A stretch of DNA of 64,000 bases from Anaeramoeba flamelloides (lineage: Eukaryota; Metamonada; Anaeramoebidae): assembly GCA_027625915.1 (NCBI GenBank), contig JANTQA010000036.1:7585001-7649000 (forward strand), in the 5' to 3' direction. Made by a program: the position numbers and the translations under genes. The notes below the pieces were generated by a model. It worked only from the letters and a program-made list of their open reading frames with translations. It ran no database searches and was not told where the DNA came from. Positions 21,634-33,508 of the stretch are shown here, one piece after another (position 1 is the stretch's first letter; each line of letters begins with the position of its first letter).

Positions 21634-23144
21634 TAATGAAAGTAGAATATAAATTATTAATATCATAAGTTGGAAGTTTTATATATTATTGATTAACTTA
21701 TTATACATCATATAAAATTCGTAAAAACATAATATAAGGAGATATTTTTTTATTTTATTGGTCAACTCAATGATATTATTATATTTAGTTATTATAATAT
21801 TATATGTATTTTTCTTCCATTTTTTCGTTATTTTGACAATTTTTCATGACTACATTTTCTCAATTAAGCAATATGATGTAACAATATTTTCAGAAATGAA
21901 ATATTGATTTAAAAAGTTTTATCCATTATTTTTTATATTTTCAAATGATAAAAATGCAGAATATTTGTGAATTGAATGAAATCAATTCAATATATTTAGC
22001 ATATCCATATTTGCCTTCAGTATTTCGTAAATATTTCTTGGGTAATTAATTCTTTCTCTTCAAACTTGAATAAATCTTTTAAAAAGGAAAACATTAAATA
22101 TAGATTTGTTTGGAAAAAATTAAAATCAATCTATTGAAATTCAAAAAAAATATATAGATATTTTGTAGTAAATCTATTATATGCAAAAAAAAAAAAAAAA
22201 AAAATAGTATAATATGTGCAATGTTTTCTATTGTTAAACAAGAAAAAAAGAAGTGTATTATAATACAAAAGAAGCATGGGGCGAAACAGAATTCTTAATT
22301 TGAATCTTTGTTGTAATGTAATTTAGAAAATAACATTGTGGATTTCTCAAGTATTGTTCTTGCGAACTTTTTTTAATCTTGTGGATTTTTTTCATTTTTC
22401 ATTATTCTAATAATAGAATTATCTTTTTCGAAAGAATGTAATCAATTCATACTTTCTAAAAAATACCGAGTTATAAAACAATCACAAATTGAATTTAATT
22501 TTATTAAATCGATTTTGCAATAAAATAAAAGCATTTGTTAATATATTGAAGAAATTTAAGCATTTTGATATTAAAACAAGTAAAGATTAATTTTTTTTTT
22601 TTTTAATTTTGAATTAAATAATTGAGAATAATATTGGAATTTTTTTATTATTACTATTGTTATTTTTTTCTTTGATATCTTTCGATGTTTTTTTTTTTTT
22701 ATACATTATTTTTTTAAGCAAAGAATTCCAAATAAATTTTGAGTTTCGTTAATTGAATTTTTATAACCATAAGAAGTCAAATTTCAGAATATCGTTTTCT
22801 ATTAAAAAATTACTTATCGTGTATGGGACAAATATAAGTAAGTAACTATTCTCTTAAAAGGAATTTTATTTTTTAACAAGATTTTTGTGAATAAATTAAA
22901 AGTCATTTTATCATCGTTTTGAAATGTTTCTTTGTGAATATGAAGAAAGAATTAATTTTTTAAAGAGTGTTTTATAATGAATGGGGGGAAATATAACTTA
23001 GATGGGAAGATATAAATGTTCGGGGTATCAGCTATATCCTCGTTGAATAATTGAACTAATAATCATACTTTATCTGAATCATTAACTTCAAAGAACATGT
23101 TAGGAATACTAGATAATAAATATCAACAATGAAAAAAAATTTGC

Positions 23145-23640
23145 ATTTAAAGGATTAGCTTCACTATGTATTTCTCTATAATCAAAGTATGCTGTAATTG
23201 GGTGTAAATGATATTAGTACACCATGGCTCAAATATTTCGAGAAAATCTATTATAAAACTTATTGCACAATAAATTATTACATTTTTTACTAATGATCAT
23301 GTATAAAAAAGTTACTTTTTGAAAAAATTTTTTTAATTCCTTTTTCCGAATCTAAAAATAGAAATCCAAAATAATAGTTTATCGGTATTAAATAATTGTG
23401 ATTTAGAACCACCGTAAGTAACTATTTTTATAATTTTAGAATTTCAAAGATTAACTGAATAATCATCAACATAAAAGCACGAAGACTGATTAGTTTTGTT
23501 TGTTTTTGATAAAGATATTTGTAGCATCAATATATTTGTATGATTTGAGAAATAATTTGACAAAAAAATTTTTTTATTAATTGTTTAAATTTTAAAAAAA
23601 AAACAAAATTTTTAATAACTAATCTACATTTCGCCACAAA
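23145..23640 (+). mobile_element. Family E repeat, uninterrupted copy
   Basis: Matches 6113-6256 joined to 7497-7870. Shared blocks run from ATTTCTCTATAATCAAAGTA, through TTTTTTACTAATGATCA and TCTAAAAATAGAAA, to CACAAATTTAA. It gives the empty-site sequence for element F. No coding capacity or terminal repeats were seen. Confidence 0.6.
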
Positions 23641-23788
23641 TTTAAGAAAGATATTTTGCAGCTTTGTAGTCTGAATATTGATAATTCAACCTTTAAACTT
23701 ATGACGAAATGCAGATTTTATTCTGAATATTGTTGTGTTTTTTAATAATACATAGATCATTTTTAATTGGTGAGATCAACAAATATTA

Positions 23789-23900
23789 CTACCTTGCAAT
23801 CGATTTTTTAGAGGCATTTGAACCATGTATCACTAATGTGGTTAAACCTAAATAACAATATACTTTGATCCTAGGCTTCTCCTTGGTATACGCTAACCCC
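23789..23900 (-). pseudogene. Short coding-like fragment, possible transposon relic
   Basis: On the minus strand a 36-residue stretch ending at a TAG has a composition unlike the surrounding DNA: YTKEKPRIKVYCYLGLTT, then HGSNASKKSIAR. The pattern of a basic segment, alternating hydrophobics and N-A-S-K-K resembles the core of DDE transposases, but no family could be named. Its upstream side is cut by the TTAA-flanked element at 23905-24049. It may simply be chance. Confidence 0.2.
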
Positions 23901-23904
23901 TTAA

Positions 23905-24049
23905 GGTTTACAATCCCTGAAATTGTCAAAAATTGCCATTTTGAGCCTCTATTACAACCCATACCAAGCACAAGATCGATCAGCTAAATACCAAATTAAC
24001 AATTCGCTACACCAGATAATCTTTTTTCAAATTTCAGGGATTGTAAACC
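23905..24049. mobile_element. Family G element, short TTAA-flanked foldback
   Basis: A 145-bp element with inverted ends GGTTTACAATCCCTG and CAGGGATTGTAAACC, flanked exactly by TTAA at 23901-23904 and 24050-24053. The interior shares CAAAAATTGCCATT and CCCATACCAAGCACAAGATC with the larger copy at 41166-41716, of which this is a deletion derivative. A TTAA duplication is the hallmark of piggyBac-type transposition; assignment to that superfamily is inference. Confidence 0.75.
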
Positions 24050-24998
24050 TTAAATCCATTAAAAAACTCCAAAAAATTGTTTAAAAATAAAATAATAATT
24101 AATGTTATTTATTGAAAAACACTTTCTCTCAATTACCTTATTTTGAATTATTTATTTATGTGAAATGAACTTTTAATAAATAGTCTATTTAGTTTTTTTT
24201 ATGTCTGGTGTCCTTTTTCTATCAACATTTTTTATTAAAAAGATTTTGAGAGATTGATGCTCAAAAGGTATATACAAAAAATATATTATAAATACTATCT
24301 AAACTGATGGTTATTGTAAATCCACAAAAGTTAACAAACATCCTTTTTTATGCTAGTTTACATAACCGCTTATGTGTATTTTTAATATTTGGTTATCTAA
24401 ATACAACTTTTAATGTGAATTTTTTTCTTCGCCTCCATCAAGTAGAAGTCCTGTTTTTTTTCACACACAAAACCTCTTTTGGGCCCACAACCATAAAAAG
24501 GAAACAGATTGAATTTTGATCAGTTTTTTTTTTTGTTGTAAATTAAAAAAGACTTTTCAAATAAGGAGACAATGGAAAATTTAGGTCTCTGTTATACAAT
24601 ATTTTTTTCCGATCTTGACTCTAGTAATCCATTTTCTAGATTATGAATCAACAACATCACCAGAATATGATACAACTTTGCATGTCCACCTTGAGGTTGT
24701 ATTTGTCAAGAGAAAAATACCCAAAGAATAATTTTGAAAATCGACATGCATTTCAATGAAAACAAATTTTAGGTTGTAAGCAACAAAAAGCATTTTTTAA
24801 ACAATCAAAAAGTAAAATAATGCCAAGCCAGTTTTGAGAAAGCGATCAATTAAACAGCATTTCAAACATTACATCGTTTTATTTTTGTTTCTACATTCTT
24901 TTATTTCTGACAAATAGCACAATGAGTATCCAATTAATACAAATACAAAAAAAAAAAAAGAAAAAAGAAAATGAAAAAAAAGTGGAATAAACTTGTTT

Positions 24999-25389
24999 TT
25001 ATTTGTCAAGTTTTAAAGGCCTTGTGATATTTTGATCAATAGGCTTTAGGTTAAACCCAGCTACAAGATTAGCTTTCCCTTGAAGTTTAAAAATTTCTTG
25101 GCTTTTCTTTTTAATGCTTGTATTTAAATTCTTAATTTCCGAATTAAATTGCTTTTGATCGGTTTTGATTAATTCCACGGCTTTTTTGCTTTCAACTTTC
25201 ATAAAAAAATCGCCAAGGCATAGCCATATTTTACGGTTATTCTCCAAAAGTTGTTTTTTTTTTGTTAGCTTTGCTAAGGACTCATGGTTTGATTGGCGTT
25301 TTTTATCAAAATCAATTATTTGTTGTTTTTCAGTTAAAACCTCTTCTGCTAATTGTTCAATATTACACAAATAATTTTTGACTTTTGGG
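24999..25389 (-). CDS. PDRG1: PDRG1-like prefoldin-family subunit (first exon not resolved)
   Basis: About 129 residues are read from a probable acceptor (TTACTAAAATTAAACAG, exon from 25389) to TAA at 24999. The product matches vertebrate PDRG1 through its length: SPKVKNYLCNIEQLAEEVL, then DFDKKRQSNHE, a CLGDFF[M]KV core (human CFGNMFIK), EIKNLNTSIKKK, and LVAGFNLKPI (human LKGFNLNPL). PDRG1 is a beta-type prefoldin-like subunit of the R2TP/prefoldin-like (PAQosome) assembly chaperone; the two long helices flanking a short hairpin are visible. No in-frame ATG precedes the conserved start, so a tiny first exon must supply it. An ATG at 25451-25449 would give M-S-P-K-V-K with a non-GT donor, so it is not accepted. 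The gene diverges from the WDR26-like gene. Confidence 0.8.
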
Positions 25390-26348
25390 CTGTTTAATTT
25401 TAGTAATTGAAAATAGACATTTTTTATTTGGGAGTTGTGTTTTTAGGACATTTGAAAAGTTGAATTGGTTTTTTTCAAACAGTGAAGTAGAAAAGAATTA
25501 TTGAAAAAAAGAGAGAAATGTTTTGTTTTTGTCTTTTTTGTTTTTTCTTTTTGAAATAAGGAAATGGTCAAGATTCGATTCAATTTTGTAATCAAGAGTA
25601 TTACTATTTGCTTTTACTTCAAAGAAGCAATCCAAAGCAAAGATCATGATCCTTTATTTTTTGTTCTTTTTTTTGATCTTTCCATTATTAAAATACAGTT
25701 ATAAAAATAACTTTTGAATTAGATCATGCTTTGTAAATCATGTTTAATATCAAAATTTGGTGTTGAATTAGAATTTGAAGAAAGGTTGTTATCCAAAAGA
25801 TATGATCATAACCCTAGAAAGATCGTTTCTTCTTTTTTTTTTTAACAAGTGTATGATCGTTTAATCAGCCAAGAAAAGAAAAAAATAAAAAAAGAAGATT
25901 GACGAATAATTATAATTACTTGTGTTTGGAATTGAACTAAAGAAAATAAAACCAAAAATAAAAAAATGAAACAGTTTATTACTTACTCCATGATTGTAAG
26001 AAAAAATAACAAAAAATGAAATCATTTGAAAAACTTAAGTTATTAAGAAAACTCAAAATTTGTTTGACCAAATCCTTAGAAGAAAGTATTTAGTCACTGT
26101 TCTTTTTCAACAACTAATTGTTCAAAATATAATTATTGGATCATAAATAAAATTATGTCATCAAGAATTAAGTCCTTCGTACTCAACTCAAAACTATCAA
26201 GAGAATATTATCTAAACAGAAAGTTAAAAAATAACAAGACTTTTAATGATACTCATCCTCTCTTCAGAATTTCAAAAAAATCATTTTTTTTTTTTTTTTA
26301 ATATAAAACAAATTATTAAAATCTTTATTATTATAATTTGTACGAGAA
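25390..26348. other. Divergent intergenic region between PDRG1 and the WDR26-like gene
   Basis: About 0.95 kb that should hold the first exon and promoter of PDRG1 on the minus strand and the promoter of the WDR26-like gene on the plus strand. No clear TATA or other core element can be told from the general A/T background. Confidence 0.4.
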
Positions 26349-29125
26349 ATGAACAGTAATACAAATGGGAACACTGAAAACAATTCAAATTCGTTAGCTT
26401 TCCCATTCTTTTCTGTCAACAACCAAACGTCACCCGTTTCAATCCTCAGTGTCTTTCGAGGGCCACTTTCAAGATCAACAAGAAGAAATTCCAGAAGAAA
26501 CCCAAGAATAAGTCCAAATCGATATTACAGGACACCAAATGAAGATCCTGAAACGTAAGGAAATTTTGTTTTATATTACTACTTGTTATTTCTCCTCATG
26601 TTGAAAACTCCAAGTGTACAAATCAAAAGAATAATCAAAAAAAGACATTTCAAAAACATTAAAAATGAAAAAATACAAAAAATTTCTAACTATAGGAATC
26701 AGCTTCTTTTCATTTCCATCTTTTTGATTTTGTTTCATTATTGGAAAAAATAATACTAAATAATGTGATCCTCTCAAAACCCAATTACATACCCCAAAGA
26801 CATTTCCTATTTTTTTTTTTATTTTACTTTCTTAATCTTTTCAATCTTGGTCGCACGTTTTCTTTTTTTAATTTTGATTAATATTTTTCCTTTTCAAATG
26901 ACTCACCTTTTCTTTATAATGAAATTGGTTCAATAACAAAATTACAAATTCATAGAAATTTGTCTTCAACACAAGAACCAACGTTACTCGAGGAAGACGG
27001 CGGCCTCCAGAATAAGAAATTAAAAAAAAAAAGTACAAAGTTGGATCAAGTAAAAAAAAAAGTCTCAAAAAAGGACTTGACCCGTATTTTGCTGCAAACA
27101 TTAAGTGATCTTGGATATGAAGACAGTGTCAAAACCTTATCAAAGGAATCAAACATCGAGTGGCCGCCACCAATTTTGGTGTCTCTTGAGCAATCGATCC
27201 AAAAGTGCGAATGGGGAGAGGTGCTGGATATTTTAAAAAGGCTATGTCTCAATAAGCAGGATTATGAGAGTGTCTATATGATTGTGTTAATTCAAAAATT
27301 TTTCACCTATTTGAAATCAAGTGAATTAAAGGAAAAGCAAAAGGCAATGCCTTGCTTACAAAATGAATTATCAAAATCAATTATTTCAAAAAGCCTTTTA
27401 AATGAATTAAGCTTGTGCTTGCTTTGTGACGATGCTCAGGATTGGCCAAAAATCACAGATTTAAAATTATTAAGCCATTCAGAGTTTCTTAATTTATTGC
27501 AACCATACTTATCACCAGATGTTTTAATTGGCAAAAATCGGCTTTTAAAAATAGTGTGGTCAGATTTTATAATTCAAAAAAGAAAAATCTTGTTAAAATA
27601 CAAATTTTTACAAGGCAAACTTTCGCCTTCCATTTTTGGTCTTCCGAAATTCAAAATTAAACCACCGTCAACAATTATTTCAGAATTAGAAACACACGGC
27701 GGTTCTGAAATTACAGATATTAACTTCCATGATAATGGGTCTTTGTTTGCTTCGGCTTCACCAAAGGATAATTCCATTTGCTTGTTTCAAATATCTTCAA
27801 ATCAAAACAAACCCTTGATCTTAATAAAAAAATTAAATAACCACAAAGGCCCCAAAAGTTGCAAATTTAATCCTTCATTTTTTTCATATTTACTACTTGT
27901 TGAATGTGAAGATGGTTTGTATCTTTACAAAATATCTTATAACCAAAAAAAGCAAATCATGAAAACAAAAAATAAATCCAAATCCGTAAAAAACAATAAA
28001 AAAAAAAGAAGAATAAATATTAATTGTTATGAAAAAAATAGTAATGAAAATATCAATAAGAATATTAACAGTAAAAAAAATGAAAATGAAAATAATATTA
28101 ATATTCATAATATCAAAAATAAAAATCAAAATCAAAATGAAAAAGAAAAGGAAATAGAAATGGAGGCGGGGAATGAGGAGGCTAAGGAGAAAGAAAGTGT
28201 GAAAGGGGGCGTGGATGAAAACGAGAAGGAGAAGGAGAAGGAGAAGGAGAAGGAGAAGGAGAAGGAGAAGGAGAAGGAGAAGGAGAAGGGCGATGGAGAT
28301 CAAATGAAAAAAGAAAAAGAAATGTTAAAAGAACAAACAAAAAAGGAACTGGAAATGGAATTCAATCATAAATCTAAACCAGCAATAGGTTTAGAAGACA
28401 GGAATCCCAAAAATTATGAAATAAAAGAAATGAATTTTTTGAAAGGAAAATATTCACATTCTTGCTGGATTTCAAGCACACAATTTGTATTTGTAAACTC
28501 AATGAATTTATTATCGATATATTCATTATTAAAAAATAAATTTGAATATAACTTTAAAATTACTGGCAAAATTGTTGATATAGTTGTATCATTTAAAAAA
28601 AAAAAATTATTAATTGCTACAGAGAATCATGGCATTTTAGTTAAAAGCATTGAAGACTTCACAAACGTGCCAAAAAAGAAAAAGGCCGACATTCATTTCC
28701 ATGCACCAATTTCTGGGATGTCCATTTCAAATGATGGCGAAATGATTTTAATTTCTTTAATTTCTTCAGAAATTATTCTATGGAGATTTAAAGGCGACCA
28801 GTTTTATAAAATTAAGGGCCATGTTAATACAGGCTTACACCATATAAGGCCCGTCTTTTGTGGGAAAAAAAACGAGTATATTATTTCTGGCAGCGAAAAT
28901 AATAAAATATATTTTTGGGATCAGCCCAAACTTCATTTTTGTGAAAAGATTATTGATACAAAGAATGTAATTGTTAAACACATAGCAGTTAGAAACACAC
29001 ATTCACTCCAATTCCCTTTATTGTATATTGCCGCCTTTGATAATAAATTAAAAGTTTTTTCATCTCCTCCAATACACCAACAGAAGAGTAATTCCTCTGA
29101 TATGAAGTTGGATAATTTGATATAA
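26349..29125 (+). CDS. WDR26/GID7-like LisH-CTLH-WD40 protein
   Basis: Two exons, 26349-26554 and 26956-29125, joined across a 401-bp GTAAGG...CATAG intron in matching phase, giving 791 residues. A disordered Asn/Ser/Arg-rich start (1-70) is followed by a LisH motif (about 108-136, LTRILLQTLSDLGYEDSVKT), a CTLH segment (about 145-205), a CRA-like helical part, and WD40 repeats from about residue 312 to the end (for example ITDINFHDNGSLFASASP and YIISGSENNKIYFWD). This architecture is that of WDR26 (yeast Gid7), a scaffold of the CTLH/GID E3 ubiquitin ligase. Unusually, about 160 Asn/Lys/Glu-rich residues (about 402-560) are inserted inside the propeller. Low similarity in the first blades makes the exact blade count unclear. 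Confidence 0.8.
28222..28287 (+). repeat. GAGAAG-type hexanucleotide repeat within the WDR26-like gene
   Basis: About eleven copies of a GAGAAG/GAGAAGGAGAAG unit encode an alternating Glu-Lys run. A length-variable in-frame microsatellite inside the propeller insertion. Confidence 0.9.
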
Positions 29126-31338
29126 TTTTTTTTTTATTTTTCATTTTTCATTTTTATGAAATATTTGAAATAGATCATTATAAAATAAAAGAACAAAACT
29201 TATTATAAATAATTTTTTTTTTAATAAACAAAGCATTTTTTTTTTCTCAAAGAGAAAAGACAAAAAAAAAATACAACCCTTTGAAGATTTTTAGCAATTT
29301 TTTTTTTAAAGTTGTTCTAATCTTTTTTATTTGTATTTCCGCTATTTTCAAAAAAGCATCTAATTTTTTTTTATATTTCAAACAAGTATTATATTGTTTA
29401 GTCTTTCTATTGATAAACTGGTTATATACAATTAAGTGAAAGATTAATACTAATTAAATTGAACCCCGTTGTTTGACATCCAAACTTTGTTTCATCAAAA
29501 TATTCCCAAAAAAAAAGTATAAAAAAAAATTCAAGGATTTTTTTTTCGAGAAAAAGAGTTACAATCAAAGTTTATTTTAAAAAAACTAACAATATTGTAA
29601 GTGTATAAACAATTTTTTCTAAAAAAAAAATTCTGTTTTAAATATTTTCATTTTATCGAAAATTCTTTTAAGGTTAATCCTCTTTTATAAAATGCCTTTT
29701 CATTCAGAAAGAAAGAAGAGAAAAATTTTCACACTAAAAAATATATATATATATATAGAATCAAGATCAAAAATTTTGATTGTATAGATTAATGTAATAT
29801 ATTACTAACAAAAAATGGGGTTATTGATGCATTTCGAGTAATGATAAATGACAATTTTGGTAATTTAAATAGTAATATAAGAATTGAGTATACTAAATAT
29901 ATTTTTAAATAAATTTGTCTAAAAAACTTTAAAAATATATTATTTTTAGCTGGAATCAGAATATCTGAAATGGGACAAGTTGTTAGGAAATTTATTTGGC
30001 AAGTTATATGTTAAACTAAGATGATATAATTTTTCACAACACTTTAATTTAAACAAATGTTTTTTTTTTTTTTTTTGTTTTTCTTTATTTATTTAAAAGT
30101 ATAACAGATAAACTCTTATTATATTACTTGTCTAATAATTTTAGATATTTTGTGTAGGTTTAATTACTTTTTAAATGTCCATTTTTCAACTCAAAAAGAG
30201 CATATTAAATGTTTTTTTTTTTTTTTTTTTTTGAATTTGAAATCGAAAATTTAATTTGATATATTGTCGTTAGAATTTTTTTTTGTTTAGAAAAAAGTGT
30301 TTAGAAATATAAAATTACATAAAATAGAAACTACAACACTTGATTAAATATGAAGGTTTGTAAAATAGATTTTTTTTTTATTGAAATAGATTGGTTTTAG
30401 AGATTAATACCTAAATAAAAAATTATCAAAAGAAATTGAGAATAATAAATTGAATAATTCATAAAATATTTTATCTGAATTCTTTTTTAAATATTAATTT
30501 TTCCGAGTGTATTTTTTAACATATATTTACTTCTAAAATTGATTTTTTTGAAAAGAAAACTCTCATTTCATTTATTCATATTTATTAATGCAAAAGATAA
30601 ATAGAAAGTAAATCAATTTTTTTCAATAATACTGAAAAATAAATTTATAAAATATATTTTTTGATTATTTTTTTCTCTAACTTGGTAGGGCAGTTCTAAT
30701 AAAATCCCGGTTTGTTTAATTTTACCTTTAAAAATATTTTTATAAATCAACAAAAATGCCATTTTTAACTTCTTTTTATCAATTTTTAATTAATTTTCAA
30801 TCAGATTTCATCTTTTAAAAAAATCAAACTATATGGGAATGCCCATTTCACTAAAACATCAATTCATCTTTCTAAAGCTCTACTACAAATATTTTCATAT
30901 AATTATTATTTTTTTATTCTATTTTCGCCAAAATACTACTTTAAAAAGGATTTCGGAAAATTTATTTTATTTTGTCATTTTCAAACCATTTAATTACCAT
31001 AAATAATTTTTCTTTTCAATAATTAATTTTTTTACAGTATCTTTTGTCAAAAAAAAATATTTATAATTTAAATGCTTAATACAACAAATTATATTTAAAA
31101 AATTTTAACAATCAAAACTGAATATTTTATTATCAATGGTGACTATTGAAAAATCAAATGATAATTGAATCCGCGTTTTTTTAATTTTTTAACTTTTATA
31201 AAATAATAATATACAATTTTAATAGTTTAATATTATTTTACCGATTGTCTTTTTTTGAGACAATATTCAACTAATAAGAATTTTTCTCAACAAACTAAAA
31301 TAAGAAAAAGAAAATTGAAAAAAAAAAATGTACACATA

Positions 31339-31919
31339 AGGTATTTCCAAAAAAGTGAGGCATTTTTTTTTATATTTCATAAAAAATAATCTTTTTTAGT
31401 GATGGTAATCATTAATCAACTATACCAAATTAAGTTTAATATTAATACCGATTGAATAAACTACTTATGTATTTAATTCAAAGTATGTTAGTTGAAATAT
31501 ACCCAAAAAATGAAAAAAAAATAGAACTTTTTTTAGTGAAAACTATGTACAACCAATTTCAATAAAAAACCGGAAATATGGGAAGGGAACAAATGATTTT
31601 TTAAACACGAAAACGCAGTTATATGTTTTTAATTATTTGTAAAAATTGTTGAGATTATACAAGTTATGAAAATATTCTTTTCGATCAAAAAGAAAATAAT
31701 AAACACCAATTTTCACTATAAAAAAATACCAGAAAAAACGGAGATCATAAATTTTAATAGATTTTATTTCTGCAATACAATACTAAGAAACAAATTGAAT
31801 TGTTATCAAGAATCTATAAATGGTGTTTAATGATTTTATATATTTAAATCCTTTTTTGAAGAATTGGTTATATAATATATATTTTAAAATAAATTTGCCC
31901 CACATTCTTGGAAATGGCT
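31339..31919. mobile_element. Element I: 581-bp non-autonomous mariner-like transposon
   Basis: The inverted ends AGGTATTTCCAAAAAAGTGAG (left, first 20 bases) and the complement of AGCCATTTCCAAGAATGTGG (right) are bounded by TA on both sides (31337-31338 and 31920-31921). The ends resemble Tc1/mariner termini. The length is close to families C and D, but the sequence is different. No transposase frame inside. Confidence 0.65.
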
Positions 31920-32039
31920 TATATATAAAGAGTAGACAAAAAATACATAAAAAGTGAGTAGTTTGAAAGGAATATTTTTTTTTTCTTTTTTTTGTGAGGA
32001 ACCTTCTTTTGGGTAATTACATTAGTGGACAGATTTTAT

Positions 32040-32400
32040 TAATTTTTCGATGAAATTACAGAAAGTTTATATTTTTTTAAAATTAAATTGAATCTTCGAA
32101 AAAATGGCACACATCTGGGTTGTTAGGAAAGAAGGCGATTTAGAAAATTTAAAATGTATTGAAAGTAATAATATTTTCAAAACATCAATCATGTACTTGT
32201 TTATAATTTTAAAGAATATATGTTATCACAGCGCAAGGCTTGATACATTTTATTCTGTAAAAAGCATTAGTTTTTATACATTTTTCCTGGAATGTGACTC
32301 TAGCTCTGATTAGAAAAAATGATACATTATCAGAGTCAAATACATCTCTTACTGTTTGACTGGAAATGAAATTAAGGGGACGTCTTAGAATAGGAGTTAT
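32040..32400 (+). mobile_element. Decayed Tc1/mariner-like transposase fragment
   Basis: A plus-strand reading at about 32104-32310 gives HIWVVRKEGDLENLKCIE followed by NNIFKTSIMYLF and SVKSISFYTFFLE. This parallels the Tc1/mariner catalytic core, where a V-W-x-x-x-K-G-E-x-x-x-x-x-C-I block is followed by F-x-x-S-x-M-V-W-G and Y-x-x-x-L-E. Just upstream an F-F-D-E stretch fits the first catalytic Asp block (FSDE), in the same or a neighbouring frame. Downstream, N-D-T-L-S-E-S-N-T-S could be the second Asp block (DNAxxHxS). There are stop codons and frame breaks, and the G of VWG is lost, so it is inactive. It is not inside element I, but lies about 120 bp to its right. Confidence 0.45.
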
Positions 32401-33508
32401 CAACATACTATAAATCGAATATAAAAACCAACATGTATAATTTAGCTTTGTTACATATAATTAACATGATAAACAAAATTTTACTATTAAAAATTTTATA
32501 AGAAAACTTAATTTTGTCTCTTGAAATGTACTCATTGATTCATTTTGTAACAACTTTGCTTTTTTTTTTTACACCTAAAATAAGAAAAGAAATTTTCATT
32601 TATGAATTGGGAAATGACAGAATTTATAGTTTATGATACAATCAATCATACCTTTACTCAAATTTTACATAAACATGCTTTTCACACCTAAAATAAAAAC
32701 CTTTTTGGTGTTTTTGATACAGCTATTTTATAAAAATGAGAACTTTTTACTTTTTATTAGAGATTGCTAGAATATAAACTTTTTTAGTAAGTTTTGAAGT
32801 TTAAATAAAGTGAAAACATTTTTTTCAAAAAGTGCTTTTCTTCCTACCCCAACCTCTACCTTGCATTTAAAGATTGTGTAACCCACTTTATTCAAACAGA
32901 AAAGTTTTAAAAAGTTTTAATTCTGTAAAAGTTTTTACATTTCTAAAACCAGAAAACAAATAAAAGTTTTCAAAAATAATTCACTTTTTTAAAATGCCTG
33001 TAACTTTATGTAGATTTTTTTAATTCTACACCTTTTGTCTGTCTCTGAAAATGTTGGACCGATCAACAAATTTTTAATGAAAGAGATTATTAAGAATTTT
33101 CGTCAAAGGGTGTGGTGATCTCTAAAATTTAAAAAAAAAATTCGAAAAACCAAGTTTTTCACAATGAAAAAAAAATTTTCTTATGGAAAAATATTTTTTT
33201 CTTTCTCTCTTCTCCTAGTATTTATTCAACCTATAATTTGAGAGCTTGCTCGTTTTGGTGGCTGTTTTTTTTTGATTCAAAATAAAAGGAGAACTACAAA
33301 TTTCAAAACATTTTGATAACCAAAACGATGAGAAAAAAAATCTAAAAATATAATAAAAAATATTTATTTGTCTTTATGTGAACTTCAAAATTATTGGAAA
33401 ACTGATTTACTGAGAGATTTGATTCTCTACAATATTATTCGAGTTGAATTTTATTGTTGGTTTGGAAGATCTGCTTCTTGTTATTTGATAACAAAAAATG
33501 AAAAATAT

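Larger units (their letters stand above)
19758..24998. other. Gene-free region with scattered repeats
   Basis: About 5.2 kb between the BTB/amidotransferase-like gene and PDRG1. It holds a diverged C/D-type element, a family A copy, a family E copy and a small TTAA-flanked element, plus one short fossil-looking peptide. The rest is AT-rich without recognisable genes. A short, slightly more GC-rich stretch at 24540-24770 was examined and left uncalled. Confidence 0.55.
29126..33508. other. Gene-free region with mariner-type remains
   Basis: About 4.4 kb between the WDR26-like gene and RPS5. It holds element I (31339-31919) and a decayed Tc1/mariner-like transposase (about 32040-32400), listed separately. 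The remaining stretches (29.1-31.3 and 32.4-33.5 kb) are poly-A/T-rich and show nothing identifiable. Confidence 0.55.

Noticed and set aside
24307-24519. A 70-codon plus-strand frame
   Set aside because: Low-complexity Phe/Leu content without homology or gene-like context.
24643-24759. A 38-residue plus-strand frame with Gln/His/Cys-containing composition between ORF-poor stretches
   Set aside because: It is short, matches no family recognised, and has no splice signals linking it to another exon.
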